DNA of 64,000 bases from Haliea sp040221975 (GTDB taxonomy: Bacteria > Pseudomonadota > Gammaproteobacteria > Pseudomonadales > Halieaceae): contig JAVJWR010000017.1 of the NCBI GenBank assembly GCA_040221975.1, positions 62,001 to 126,000 of the forward strand, given 5' to 3'. The position numbers and the translations under genes were made by a program. Shown here in pieces: positions 26,753-36,432 of this stretch (the stretch's first letter is position 1; each line of letters opens with the position of its first letter). Below the pieces are notes generated by a model that was not told where the DNA came from, made no database searches, and worked only from the letters and a program-made list of their open reading frames with translations.

Positions 26753-27964
26753 TCAGATGGATTTCACTGCCGCCGGCATGCGAATCATCGGCAGCAGCAC
26801 CAGGCCCACCAGCAGCGCCACCACAAAACCGAGAAACGCACCGCTGTAGCTGCCGGTGGCATCGCGCACCAGTCCCGCCAGCGGCGGCCCGAGCAGGGTC
26901 ATCGGCATGATCACGGGGTTCATCATGCCCATCACCCGACCGTAATTGGCGGCGCCGAACAGCACCGCCAGCAAGGCCCCCCAGACTGGCAGCATGCCAC
27001 CGGCGGCAAGACCGATACTGATACTGCCAAACAGCAGCATGCTGTAGCTGCCGCCGACGACGTAGAACATCAGCCCGGCGATCACCAGGGTCATGGACGC
27101 GGCGAGCCCGGCCCGCAGGTCGACCCGGTCGGCAATGGCGCCGAAACCCAGCTTGCCGGCGATGCCGGCCAGTGCGATAGCGGAAATCAGAAAGGCTGCC
27201 CGCTCCGGTGTCGAACCGGCATCCAGGGCAAAGGGCGCCAGGTTGGCCAGCAACGCGGAATAGACGCCGAACAGCAGACTGATGGAGAGTGCCACCAACC
27301 AGAAGTTGCGCTCCCGCAGCAGCGCCGCCGTGGACAGGGGCGGCGGCAGCGGCCCGCTGCTTGCCGGTGGCGCATCGCCGTCCGGATGCAGGCCCCGGTC
27401 GGCGGGGCGGTTCGCAACCAGCCAGACCGCGGGCAGCGTCAGCAGCAGGGAACCGAGACCGAGCATCCGCAGGGCGCTGCGCCACTCGAAGCTGTCGATC
27501 AGCCACTGCACCAGCGGCGGGAACACGAAGCCGCCGACCGAGGTCCCGACGGCAGCAATACCCAGGGCAATGCCGCGGCGACGGCTGAACCAGCGCGCCA
27601 GCAGGGTCGACGTCGTCAGCGGCCCCAGCAGATTGATACCCAGCATCATCAGGGCCGCATAGATAATCGGCACCTGCCAGCTGGCGGTGGTGAAGGACAG
27701 CAGTACGTAGCCCAGGGCGAGGCCCGCCGCGCCCAGGAACATCATCAGCCGCAGCGACCAGCGGTCGATCAGGCTGCCCATGAAGGGCGACAGCAGGCCG
27801 CCCGCCAGGGTCATGCCGGTAATGCCCAGCATCATGGTCATGCGGCTGGCGTCGAAGGCCGCGCCCAGTGGTACCGCCACCACACTGTAGGAATACATGA
27901 TGGAGCCGCTGCTGACCATCAACACCAGGAACGCAGCACCGACCAGTAGCCAGCCGTAGAACAT
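26753..27964 (-). CDS. MFS transporter
   Basis: 403 residues, about 12 membrane segments in two halves with a central loop near 200 (NRPADRGLHPDGDAPP). SPFMGSLIDRWSLRLMMFLG matches the MFS signature between helices 2 and 3. The start YGWLLVGAAFLVLMVSSGSIMYSYSV and the NRPADRGL motif recall the oxalate/formate antiporter-monocarboxylate branch. Sits between two SDR genes with gaps of 13 and 14 nt, so a shared carboxylate substrate is likely. Confidence 0.88.
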   Translation of the reverse strand: MFYGWLLVGAAFLVLMVSSGSIMYSYSVVAVPLGAAFDASRMTMMLGITGMTLAGGLLSPFMGSLIDRWSLRLMMFLGAAGLALGYVLLSFTTASWQVPIIYAALMMLGINLLGPLTTSTLLARWFSRRRGIALGIAAVGTSVGGFVFPPLVQWLIDSFEWRSALRMLGLGSLLLTLPAVWLVANRPADRGLHPDGDAPPASSGPLPPPLSTAALLRERNFWLVALSISLLFGVYSALLANLAPFALDAGSTPERAAFLISAIALAGIAGKLGFGAIADRVDLRAGLAASMTLVIAGLMFYVVGGSYSMLLFGSISIGLAAGGMLPVWGALLAVLFGAANYGRVMGMMNPVIMPMTLLGPPLAGLVRDATGSYSGAFLGFVVALLVGLVLLPMIRMPAAVKSI

Positions 27965-27977
27965 CAGGACACTCCCC

Positions 27978-28769
27978 TCACACCGGCATGTACTCGCCGC
28001 CGTTCACATCCAGCCCGGCACCGGTGACCACGCGCGCATAATCCGAGGCCAGGAACACCGCGGCCTTGGCACAGTCACCGTCGTCGGGAATGTGTCCCAG
28101 GGGTATGTTGCGGGTGACCTCGGCGATAAGCTCTTCCTGCGGGCGCCCACTGGCCTGGGCCTGCCAGTCAAAATAACCCGCGACCGCCGGTCCCCACATC
28201 CAGCCCATGTGGCAGCTGTTGACCCGGATATTGTCCTTCCCCAGCTCCAGCGCCAGATGCTTGGTGGCATTGCGCAGTGCCGATTTGGAGGCGCCATAGC
28301 CACCCTGGGTCGCCAGCGGCTTGTGCTCCACCATGGTGGCGATCATGACGATGGCACCGCCGCCACCAGCGCGCAGATGCGGTATGCAGGCCTGCGTCAG
28401 CTGCATGGTGCCGAAGAAGTTGACCTCCATGCTGCGGCGCCAGCCGTCCAGGTCTGCCTCCGCGATGGGTTCGAAATTGCCTGGGTCATAGGCGCTGTTG
28501 AACAGCACATCGATGCGGCCAAAGGCTTCCATGGTGGCGCTGGCGAGTGCCTCGCACTGGCTCTTGTCGGCGATATCCGTCACCACCTTGAGGGTGCGGG
28601 TGCCGAGGCCGAGGGCCTCGATCTCAGCCTCGGCGGTATCCAGCTTGGCCGGGGTTCGGGCCGCCAGCACCACGCCCGCGGCACCCTCGCGGGCGGCCAG
28701 GGTGGACAGCTCCTGGCCCAGACCCGGACCAATACCGGAAACAATCACGACCTTGTCCTTTAGCAACAT
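27978..28769 (-). CDS. Short-chain dehydrogenase/reductase
   Basis: 263 residues. The cofactor loop is GIGPGLGQ, a variant of TGxxxGIG in which the first Thr is replaced (VSGIGPGLG). DVLFNSAYD, MIATMVEHKP, YGASKSALRNATKHLALELG and the C-terminal GAGLDVNGGEYMPV are SDR-like. The ATG at 28769 has GAGGAG 8 nt upstream. First gene of the SDR-MFS-SDR unit; the promoter should lie in the 158-bp gap after dnaE, where I saw no clear terminator. Confidence 0.86.
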   Translation of the reverse strand: MLLKDKVVIVSGIGPGLGQELSTLAAREGAAGVVLAARTPAKLDTAEAEIEALGLGTRTLKVVTDIADKSQCEALASATMEAFGRIDVLFNSAYDPGNFEPIAEADLDGWRRSMEVNFFGTMQLTQACIPHLRAGGGGAIVMIATMVEHKPLATQGGYGASKSALRNATKHLALELGKDNIRVNSCHMGWMWGPAVAGYFDWQAQASGRPQEELIAEVTRNIPLGHIPDDGDCAKAAVFLASDYARVVTGAGLDVNGGEYMPV

Positions 28770-28927
28770 GACAGACACTCCTCGGTTTTTATCGTTGGCA
28801 GGCAATGAAGCTCGATTCTGGCCGCTGGAGGGTGCGGGCGCAATGCAGGGGCCGAGGTAGCGGGAACTGGTGCAGCAGATCGAACCGGGAATGGCGCCCG
28901 GCCGGCACTGGCGCGGAACCGGGGATA

Positions 28928-31900
28928 TCAGGCGTAGTGCAGGGCGACGCGGTCGTTGCCGACACAGTCCCGCAGCTGCTGCAGGAGATCGTCGCTGGGC
29001 ACCACGGACCAGCGCTCGCCCAGGCGCACCCGGGCGCGATTGCGGGGCTGGCGATACAGCAGCGACACCGGGCAGCTGCCACCACCGGCGCCCTCCAGGG
29101 CCCGGGCCAGGCGCTCGGCCAGTTTCTCGTCCAGCATGTCCTGCCAGACCTCGATGGTGAGCTCGGCGGCAAATGATTGCCGCGCCTCGAGCAGGCTGCG
29201 AACTTCCTTGGCGCGGACCGACAGGCCGCCGGAGTAATCGTCGTGGGCAACGCTGCCCTCGACAATCACGATCTGGTCCTTGGCCAGGATCTCGCGTTTT
29301 TCATTGAAGGTATCGGCGTAGACCGTGACCTCGATACGCGCGCTGCGATCATCGAGTTGGAGGATCGCCATGGTGTCGCCGCGGCGGGTCTTCATGGTCC
29401 GCGACGCCACCACCAGCCCCGCCAGCATCTGCGTGCCCTGCTTGTCCGCGCGCAGGTCGGCGATGCGGGTGGGCGCGAACTTGCGCACCTCCTGCTCGTA
29501 CTCGTCGATGGGATGGCCGGTGACATACAGACCCAGCGTATCCTTCTCACCGCCCAGACGCTCGCGTCCGCTCCAGGGACGCGCTGCACGGAACCCGGCA
29601 TAGACATCGTCCCCGGCGCTGACCGGCCCCGGCACCACCTCGCCGAACAGGTCCGCCATGCCACTGTCCCGGTTGCTGGCACTCTGCTCTGCGGTCTTCA
29701 GCGCATCGTCCAGTGCTGCCATCAGCACCCAGCGCTCCACCCCGAGGCTGTCGAAGGCGCCGGCACGGATCAGCGCCTCGATGGCGCGGCGGTTGACCTT
29801 GCGCGGATCCGTGCGGGTGCAGAAATCGAACAGATCGCGGAACGGACCGCCCTCCTGACGGGCCCGCAACAGGTTTTCCACCGGCCCTTCGCCAAGCCCC
29901 TTGATCGCCCCCAGGCCATAGATGATGTCGTTGTCGGCATCCACCGTGAACATGTACTGGCCTTCGTTGACATCGGGCAGGCGCAGCGCCAGCTTCATCG
30001 CCCGGCACTCCTCCACGAACACCACGATCTTGTCGGTGTTCTGCAGTTCCGAGCTCATTACCGCCGCCATGAAGTGCGCAGGATAGTGGGTCTTGAGCCA
30101 GGCGGTCTGGTAGGACACCAGCGCATAGGCGGCGGAGTGGGACTTGTTGAAGCCGTAGCCGGCAAACTTTTCCACCAGGTCGAAGATCCGGATCGCCAGC
30201 TCGCCGTCCACGCCCTTGTCGCGTGCGCCCTGCTCGAACACCGCGCGTTGCTTGGCCATCTCCTCGGGTTTCTTCTTGCCCATGGCCCGGCGCAGCAGGT
30301 CGGCCTCGCCAAGGCTGTAGCCGGCCAGCTCCTGGGCTATCTGCATCACCTGCTCCTGGTACAGAATGATGCCGTAGGTGGGCTCCAGGATCGGTTGCAG
30401 CAGCGGGTGCTGGTACTGGGCATCGGGGAACGAAATGGCCTCGCGACCGTGCTTGCGATTGATGAAGTTGTCGACCATGCCCGACTGCAGCGGCCCCGGG
30501 CGGAACAGGGCCACCAGGGCAATGATGTCCTCGAAGCAATCCGGCTGCAGGCGCTTGATCAGGTCCTTCATGCCGCGGGATTCGAGCTGGAACACGGCGG
30601 TGGTTTCCGCCGCCTGCAGCAGCTTGAACGTGGGTTGGTCGTCCAGCGGAATATGCGCGATATCCAGCGCCACCTCGCCCTGGCCGCCGCGCACCGCATT
30701 GATCATGCGCACCGCCCAGTCAATGATGGTCAGGGTACGCAGGCCGAGGAAATCGAACTTGACCAGCCCCGCTTCCTCGACGTCATTCTTGTCGTACTGG
30801 GTCACCAGGCCGGCGCCGGTCTCGTCGCAGTACAAGGGCGAAAAATCGGTGAGTTTCGAGGGCGCGATCACCACGCCCCCCGCATGCTTGCCGACACCCC
30901 GGGTAATGCCCTCCAGCTGCAGGGCCATGTCCCAGATTTCCAGAGCCTGGCTGTCTTCCTCAAGGAAGGTGCGAAGTACCTCTTCCTGTTCCAGCGCCTT
31001 CGCCAGGGTCATGCCCACTTCGAAGGGAATCATCTTCGACAGCTTGTCCGCCAGGCTGTAGGGCCTGCCCTGCACCCGCGCCACATCGCGCACCACCGCC
31101 TTCGCGGCCATGGTGCCAAAGGTAATGATCTGGGATACCGCCTCGCGGCCATAGGTCTCGGCCACATAGTCGATCACGTGATCGCGCTTCTCCATGCAGA
31201 AGTCGACATCGAAATCGGGCATGGACACCCGCTCCGGGTTCAGGAAGCGCTCGAACAGCAGGTCGTACTGCAGCGGATCGAGGTCGGTGATCTCGAGCGC
31301 GTAGGCTACCAGGGAACCGGCGCCAGAGCCGCGCCCGGGTCCCACCGGGATCTCCTGCTGCTTGGCCCAGCGAATAAAGTCCATCACGATCAGGAAGTAG
31401 CCGGGAAAACCCATCTGGACAATGGTTTCCAGCTCGAAGTCCAGCCGCGCCCGGTACTCGGCCTGCTTGCCGGCAAACTCCCCGGACGCTTGATCGAACA
31501 GCGTCGCCAGGCGCCGATCCAAACCCTCATGGGAAAGCTGGCGAAAATACTCGTCCATGGTGAGCCCGGCAGGCACCGGATAGTCCGGCAGATAGGGCTT
31601 GCCCAGTTCCAGAACCAGGTTGCAGCGCCGGGCGATCTCGACGCTGTTGGCCAGGGCCTCGGGAATGTCGGCAAACAGCTCGGCCATTTCCCCGGGCGTT
31701 CGCAGGTACTGCTGCTCGGTGTAGGCGCGAGCCCGGCGCGGATCGTCCAGGGTCCGGCCCTCGCGGATGCAAACCCGCGCCTCGTGGGCCTCGAACTCGC
31801 TGGCATCCAGAAAGCGCACATCGTTGGTGGCAACCACCGGGCATTGCAGCCTCGACGCCAGCTCTACCGCGGCGTGCAAATGGGTCTCGTCACCCTCGCG

Positions 31901-32416
31901 GCCGGTGCGGTGCAGTTCCAGATAGAAGCGCCCGGGATACAGTGACATCCAGTACCTGGCGCGCTCCTCGGCGAGGGCCGGGCGCTCGCCCAGCAGGGCC
32001 TGGCCGACATCGCCGGCGGCGCCGCAGGACAATGCAATCAGGCCGTCGCTGCGCTCGGCCAGCCAGGCCTTGTGCACCCGGGCCACACCCAGGTGCTGGC
32101 CCTCGGTGTAGGCGCGGGAAATCAGCACCGTGAGATTGCGATAGCCGGTGTCGTTCATGGCCAGCAGGCACAGCGGGTAGGCGCGCTCGGGATCGTCCTC
32201 GTCCAGCACCCGCAGGTCGACCCCGAATATGGGCTTGACCCCGGCGGCGAAGGCGGCCTTGTACACTTTCACCAGCGCATAGAAATTGCAGACGTCGGTC
32301 ACGGCAACCGCGGCCATCCCCAGCGCCGCAACCCGCTCGACCAGCGGCTTGACCCGCACCAGCCCATCGACCAGGGAATATTCAGTATGCAGCCGGAGGT
32401 GTACGAAGTCAGTCAT
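28928..32416 (-). CDS. dnaE: DNA polymerase III subunit alpha
   Basis: 1162 residues, the size of E. coli DnaE (1160). The N-terminal PHP domain begins FVHLRLHTEYSLVDGLV. The polymerase palm has GPGRGSGAGSLVAYAL and MPDFDVDFC, which includes the catalytic Asp pair. YGFNKSHSAAYALVSYQTAWLK, a helix-hairpin-helix region and the OB fold (ILQLDDRSARIEVTVY) follow. It begins 9 nt after rnhB, as is common. The usual downstream neighbour accA is not here; SDR and MFS genes follow instead. Confidence 0.98.
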   Translation of the reverse strand: MTDFVHLRLHTEYSLVDGLVRVKPLVERVAALGMAAVAVTDVCNFYALVKVYKAAFAAGVKPIFGVDLRVLDEDDPERAYPLCLLAMNDTGYRNLTVLISRAYTEGQHLGVARVHKAWLAERSDGLIALSCGAAGDVGQALLGERPALAEERARYWMSLYPGRFYLELHRTGREGDETHLHAAVELASRLQCPVVATNDVRFLDASEFEAHEARVCIREGRTLDDPRRARAYTEQQYLRTPGEMAELFADIPEALANSVEIARRCNLVLELGKPYLPDYPVPAGLTMDEYFRQLSHEGLDRRLATLFDQASGEFAGKQAEYRARLDFELETIVQMGFPGYFLIVMDFIRWAKQQEIPVGPGRGSGAGSLVAYALEITDLDPLQYDLLFERFLNPERVSMPDFDVDFCMEKRDHVIDYVAETYGREAVSQIITFGTMAAKAVVRDVARVQGRPYSLADKLSKMIPFEVGMTLAKALEQEEVLRTFLEEDSQALEIWDMALQLEGITRGVGKHAGGVVIAPSKLTDFSPLYCDETGAGLVTQYDKNDVEEAGLVKFDFLGLRTLTIIDWAVRMINAVRGGQGEVALDIAHIPLDDQPTFKLLQAAETTAVFQLESRGMKDLIKRLQPDCFEDIIALVALFRPGPLQSGMVDNFINRKHGREAISFPDAQYQHPLLQPILEPTYGIILYQEQVMQIAQELAGYSLGEADLLRRAMGKKKPEEMAKQRAVFEQGARDKGVDGELAIRIFDLVEKFAGYGFNKSHSAAYALVSYQTAWLKTHYPAHFMAAVMSSELQNTDKIVVFVEECRAMKLALRLPDVNEGQYMFTVDADNDIIYGLGAIKGLGEGPVENLLRARQEGGPFRDLFDFCTRTDPRKVNRRAIEALIRAGAFDSLGVERWVLMAALDDALKTAEQSASNRDSGMADLFGEVVPGPVSAGDDVYAGFRAARPWSGRERLGGEKDTLGLYVTGHPIDEYEQEVRKFAPTRIADLRADKQGTQMLAGLVVASRTMKTRRGDTMAILQLDDRSARIEVTVYADTFNEKREILAKDQIVIVEGSVAHDDYSGGLSVRAKEVRSLLEARQSFAAELTIEVWQDMLDEKLAERLARALEGAGGGSCPVSLLYRQPRNRARVRLGERWSVVPSDDLLQQLRDCVGNDRVALHYA

Positions 32417-32425
32417 CGGGGCAGT

Positions 32426-33034
32426 TTACCCCGCGGGCGTCCCCGGCAACAGGGCCTTGACCGGCGCAAAGCTGCGCCGGTGTACCGGCGTCACCCCGAG
32501 CCTGCGCAACGCCTGCAGATGGGCCGCCGTCGGGTAGCCCTTGTGGGCGGCAAAGCCGTAGCCGGGATACAGGGCGTCGAGAGCCACCAGCTCCCGGTCG
32601 CGCTGCACCTTGGCGAGGATGGAGGCGGCAGCGATGGCGGGCACCCTGTCATCGCCGCCGACGACTGGCTCGGAGTGGTAATCCCAGCGTGGCAGCCGGT
32701 TGCCATCCACCAACACGCAGTCGGGCTGCGGGTCCAGCGCCTGCACCGCCCGGTGCATGGCCAGCAGGGAGGCCTGGAGGATGTTGAGCGCATCGATCTC
32801 CGCCACCGAGGCGCGGGCGACCGCCCAGCCCAGGGCGTGCTCGCGGATCTGTGCGGCGAGCGCCTCGCGGCGGGCGGAGCTGAGCTTCTTCGAGTCACGC
32901 AAACCCGGGATCGGTCGAGAAGGGTCGAGGATGACCGCCGCGGCGACCACGTCCCCGGCCAGCGGACCGCGGCCGACCTCGTCGACGCCGGCCAGACCGG
33001 GCGCGTGGTAGTCAATGCTAAACAGCATGCTCAT
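32426..33034 (-). CDS. rnhB: Ribonuclease HII
   Basis: 202 residues. Removes RNA from RNA-DNA hybrids, including single ribonucleotides in DNA. The first acidic residue lies in GVDEVGRGPLAGDVVAAAVIL, the second Asp in CVLVDGNRLP and another in ASILAKVQRDRE. The ATG at 33034 has GGAG 12 nt upstream and overlaps the lpxB end by 17 nt; a second ATG two codons later is the alternative. Cotranscribed between lpxB and dnaE. Confidence 0.96.
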   Translation of the reverse strand: MSMLFSIDYHAPGLAGVDEVGRGPLAGDVVAAAVILDPSRPIPGLRDSKKLSSARREALAAQIREHALGWAVARASVAEIDALNILQASLLAMHRAVQALDPQPDCVLVDGNRLPRWDYHSEPVVGGDDRVPAIAAASILAKVQRDRELVALDALYPGYGFAAHKGYPTAAHLQALRRLGVTPVHRRSFAPVKALLPGTPAG

Positions 33035-34184
33035 GAGAGCGATTCTCCAGCACGGCCGCAACGGCGTCTGCACAACGTTCGCCAAAGCCCAGCGCCAGCG
33101 CCTGGTGGATGGAGGCAAAGGCCTGCTGCTGCTCCCGGGTAACGTGGGAGTTGTAGAGCAGTGGCTGCACGGCCGCCACCAGGGCCTCCACCGTTGCCGC
33201 CTGCTGGATCAACTCCGGCACCAGCGCCCTGCCTGCCAGAATATTCGGCAGCGCCGCAAAGGGCGTCTTTACCAGCCGCGACACCAGGGCCCAGCTCAGC
33301 GGTGACATGCGATAGGCCACAGCCATTGGGCACTGCACCAGCAGTGCTTCCAGAGTCGCCGTGCCGGATGCCAGCAGGACTGCGTCCGCGGCCATCATCA
33401 CCTCCCGGGAGCGCCCCTCCACCAGAGTCAGGGGCAGCTCGGAATACGCGGGCAGCAGGGCCTGCAACTGTACCAGCCGCTCGGTGCTGGCAGCAGGCAG
33501 GACCAGGCGGAGCTCGGGGTCGGCTCGCGACAGGCGAAGGGCCGCTGCCAGAAACAGTGGCGCCAGCAGCCCCACCTCGCCACCGCGACTTCCGGGCAAC
33601 AGGGCCAGCAGGCGGCCCGTGGCGGGCAGTCCGAGGGCGGCGCGGGCGGCGGCACGGTCAATCTGGAGGGGAATTTCATCGGCCAGCGGGTGGCCGACAA
33701 AGTCGGCGGCTATTGCGTGCTGCCGGTAGATGCCAGTTTCGAAAGGAAACAGGCACAGCATGCGGTCGACAGCGCGGGCAATTTTGCGGATACGGCCCCG
33801 GCGCCAGGCCCAGACCGAAGGGCTGACCAAATGCGCGGTGGCAATCCCGGCCCGGCGCAGCTGCCACTCAAGCCGCAGGCAAAAATCCGGCGAATCGATG
33901 CCGATGAAGATATCCGGCGGGTTGGCGAGAAAGTGCCGGTAGACGCTGCGGCGGATGCGCAACAGCTCAGGCAGGCGCTGGAGCGGCTCCACGAAGCCCA
34001 TTACCGACAGGCGCTCCATGGGAAACAGGCTGTCCAGGCCCTGGGCCTGCATCAACGGCCCGCCAATACCTTCGATCCGGAGTTCCGGATAGCGCTTGCG
34101 CAGGGCGGCCAGGAGCCTGGAGCCGAGAATGTCCCCGGAAGCTTCACCCGCCAGCACACCAATGCGGAGGCTGTGCTCTGCCAC
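33018..34184 (-). CDS. lpxB: Lipid-A-disaccharide synthase
   Basis: Joins UDP-2,3-diacylglucosamine and lipid X to form the lipid A disaccharide at the inner membrane. 388 residues, normal for the GT19 family. GEASGDILGSRLL near the N-terminus, GIDSPDFCLRLE, SPSVWAWRRGRIRKI, LLPGSRGGEV and ASGTATLEALL are family motifs. It starts with GTG, whose final G (34184 on this strand's reading) is shared with the lpxA TAG, giving a 1-nt overlap and tight coupling. Confidence 0.97.
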   Translation of the reverse strand: MAEHSLRIGVLAGEASGDILGSRLLAALRKRYPELRIEGIGGPLMQAQGLDSLFPMERLSVMGFVEPLQRLPELLRIRRSVYRHFLANPPDIFIGIDSPDFCLRLEWQLRRAGIATAHLVSPSVWAWRRGRIRKIARAVDRMLCLFPFETGIYRQHAIAADFVGHPLADEIPLQIDRAAARAALGLPATGRLLALLPGSRGGEVGLLAPLFLAAALRLSRADPELRLVLPAASTERLVQLQALLPAYSELPLTLVEGRSREVMMAADAVLLASGTATLEALLVQCPMAVAYRMSPLSWALVSRLVKTPFAALPNILAGRALVPELIQQAATVEALVAAVQPLLYNSHVTREQQQAFASIHQALALGFGERCADAVAAVLENRSHEHAV

Positions 34185-34954
34185 TACCGTACGATACCGC
34201 GCTCCGAGGCGCGTATGGAATCGATCATGACCTGCACTTCCGGAGTGTCACTGAGCATCGTTTCCAGCCGTTGAATCGCCAGTTCCAGGGTCAGCCCCTG
34301 GCGATAGACAATCTTGAATGCGCGCCGCAGCTGGCCGATGGCTTCCGACGAGAATCCCCGCCGGCGCAGGCCTTCGATATTAATGGTCTTGGCTTCCGCA
34401 GGTGCGCCGCTGACCGTGACATAGGCGGGCACATCCTTGCCGATCGCCGTACCCATGCCGCTGAAGCTGTGAGCGCCAATCTTGCAGAACTGGTGCACCA
34501 GGGTATAGCCACTGAGAATTGCCCAGTCGCCGATCTTGACATGTCCCGCGAGCGCGGTGTTGTTCACCAGGATCGTGTGATCTCCGATTACCGAATCGTG
34601 GCCGATGTGTACATAGGCCATGATGAGATTGTTGTTGCCTATTGTGGTCTCGGAGCGGTCCTGCACGGTACCGCGATGGATGGTCACGTTCTCGCGGATA
34701 ATGTTGTTGTCGCCGATCACCAGATAGGTGGGTTCATCCCGGTACTTGAGATCCGGGGTGGCTTCGCCGATGGTGGAAAACTGGTAGATGTGATTGCCGG
34801 CGCCAATCCGGGTGGGTCCCTTGATCACGACATGGGATTCAATCTTGCAGCCGGGACCTATCTCCACTTCCGGACCGATCAGGGTCCAGGGGCCCACCTC
34901 GACGTCGTCGGCGACGCGGGCAGAAGGATCGACGATGGCCTGGCTGTGGATCAT
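34184..34954 (-). CDS. lpxA: UDP-N-acetylglucosamine O-acyltransferase
   Basis: First step of lipid A synthesis, moving a 3-hydroxyacyl chain from acyl carrier protein to UDP-GlcNAc. 256 residues with the left-handed beta-helix hexapeptide repeats throughout the first 190 residues (VEVGPWTLIGPEVEIGPGCK) and a helical C-terminus. The catalytic His corresponds to H119 in AYVHIGHDSVIG. Starts 3 nt after the fabZ stop. Confidence 0.97.
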   Translation of the reverse strand: MIHSQAIVDPSARVADDVEVGPWTLIGPEVEIGPGCKIESHVVIKGPTRIGAGNHIYQFSTIGEATPDLKYRDEPTYLVIGDNNIIRENVTIHRGTVQDRSETTIGNNNLIMAYVHIGHDSVIGDHTILVNNTALAGHVKIGDWAILSGYTLVHQFCKIGAHSFSGMGTAIGKDVPAYVTVSGAPAEAKTINIEGLRRRGFSSEAIGQLRRAFKIVYRQGLTLELAIQRLETMLSDTPEVQVMIDSIRASERGIVR

Positions 34955-34957
34955 GGC

Positions 34958-35392
34958 TCAGCGGTCAGCGCACAGGATCGTGGCGGAAGCGCAGAGCAGG
35001 CCATCCACGTCGGAACTGACGGCGAACTTCCAGATGCCGCGCCGATCGGAGAGAATCCTGGCCCGCAGCATGACCTGGTCCCCGGGTACGCAGGGGCGCT
35101 TGAAGCGCAGGTCATCGGCGCCGACAAAGTAGTACATCGAACCATCGGCGGGCGTCTTGTTCATCGATTTGAAACCGAGAATACCCGCCGCCTGGGCCAT
35201 GGCCTCCAGCAGCATGACGCCGGGGAAAACAGGCTGTTCGGGAAAGTGGCCGTTAAAGAACGGCTCGTTGATGCTGAGGTTCTTGCAGGCAACAATTGAC
35301 TCGCCCAAATTGAGTTCCAGCACCCTGTCCACCAACAGGAAAGGATAGCGGTGTGGCAGATGCTTGCGTATTTCCGAGATGTCCATGATCAA
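34958..35392 (-). CDS. fabZ: 3-hydroxyacyl-ACP dehydratase FabZ
   Basis: 144 residues, hot-dog fold. HRYPFLLVDRV at the start and GHFPEQPVFPGVMLLEAMAQ hold the catalytic His49 and Glu63. Competes with LpxA/LpxD for 3-hydroxyacyl-ACP and so balances phospholipid against lipid A, which fits its position inside the lpx operon. An ATG two codons in (MDIS) is an equally possible start. Confidence 0.97.
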   Translation of the reverse strand: MIMDISEIRKHLPHRYPFLLVDRVLELNLGESIVACKNLSINEPFFNGHFPEQPVFPGVMLLEAMAQAAGILGFKSMNKTPADGSMYYFVGADDLRFKRPCVPGDQVMLRARILSDRRGIWKFAVSSDVDGLLCASATILCADR

Positions 35393-35410
35393 ACTGCGGG
35401 TCCCCCAAGA

Positions 35411-36424
35411 TCATTGCTGTTGTCGTTTTTCCAGTTCGGCAAGGCGCTTCTGAATGCTGTCCAGCTGGGCAAAGCGGACCGCACTGCGCTTCCAGTCCCG
35501 CGTTGAGGACATTGGCGTGCCGGAAGAATAAGACCCCGGTTCAGTAATGGACTTGGTCACCATGGTCATACCGGTGATATGCACGTTGTCGCAGATTTCC
35601 ACGTGGCCGACTACTCCAACGCCGCCTGCCAGCGTGCAATTCGCGCCTATGATCGTGCTTCCCGCCAACCCCGTGCAACCTGCGATCGCGGTATTTTTTC
35701 CGATGTGGCAGTTGTGGGCGATCTGCACCAGATTGTCGATGATGGCGCCGTCCTCCACCACGGTATCCTCCAGTGCGCCGCGATCAATGGTGGTGCAGGC
35801 TCCCACCTCCACCCGGTTGCCGATGCAGACACCACCGAGTTGATGGATTTTTTCCCAGCCGGCGGCCGAGGGAGCAAAGCCGAAGCCGTCGGCGCCCAGT
35901 ACCGCATTGCTGTGGATGATACAGTGCTCACCCAGCTGCACTCCCCGGTACAACACCGCATTGGGATAGAGTCGACTGCCGGCACCTATGCGACAGCCGG
36001 CGCCGATATAGACACTGGCACCAACCACGACACCCGCGCCCAGCACCACCCCCGCTTCGACAACCGCATTGGGCCCGACCGAGGCACTGCTGTCGATAGC
36101 GCAATCCGGTGCAACCACTGCACTGGGATGCACACCCGCGAGCGCCCGCTCCTCACCGACAAACAGCGCGGTCGCGCGGGCGAAGGTGAGATAGGGGTTG
36201 TCAGACAGCAGACAGGCAACCGGACACTGCTGCGCCTGCTCCGGGCGCAGGATCACTGCCGCTGCGCGCGTCTGCTGCAACTGGGTCAGGTATTTGCTGT
36301 TGGCCAGGAAGGAAAGCTGTTGTGGACCGGCAAGTGCCAGGGTCGAGAGACCGGTCACCCGCAGCTGCGGATCACCGGTCAGGCGCACCCCCAGGGTTTC
36401 CGCCAGCTCTCCCAGGGAGTACAC
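35411..36424 (-). CDS. lpxD: UDP-3-O-acylglucosamine N-acyltransferase
   Basis: Third step of lipid A synthesis. 337 residues: a UDP-binding N-terminal domain (SLGELAETLGVRLTGDPQL, FLANSKYLTQL), then hexapeptide repeats from about 100 to 300 (VVGASVYIGAGCRIGAGSR). The catalytic His is in VQIAHNCHIGKNTAIAG. C-terminal helix RLAELEKRQQQ. Lies between skp and fabZ with short gaps. Confidence 0.97.
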   Translation of the reverse strand: MYSLGELAETLGVRLTGDPQLRVTGLSTLALAGPQQLSFLANSKYLTQLQQTRAAAVILRPEQAQQCPVACLLSDNPYLTFARATALFVGEERALAGVHPSAVVAPDCAIDSSASVGPNAVVEAGVVLGAGVVVGASVYIGAGCRIGAGSRLYPNAVLYRGVQLGEHCIIHSNAVLGADGFGFAPSAAGWEKIHQLGGVCIGNRVEVGACTTIDRGALEDTVVEDGAIIDNLVQIAHNCHIGKNTAIAGCTGLAGSTIIGANCTLAGGVGVVGHVEICDNVHITGMTMVTKSITEPGSYSSGTPMSSTRDWKRSAVRFAQLDSIQKRLAELEKRQQQ

Positions 36425-36432
36425 GCCCGCAC

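Noticed and set aside
28770..28927. accA expected after dnaE
   Set aside because: No biotin-independent carboxyltransferase alpha sequence lies here; the next gene is an SDR.
29177..31945. Long open frame on the + strand opposite dnaE
   Set aside because: It mirrors dnaE codon bias in GC-rich DNA, is His/Gly/Gln-rich without any known motif, and dnaE itself is unmistakable.
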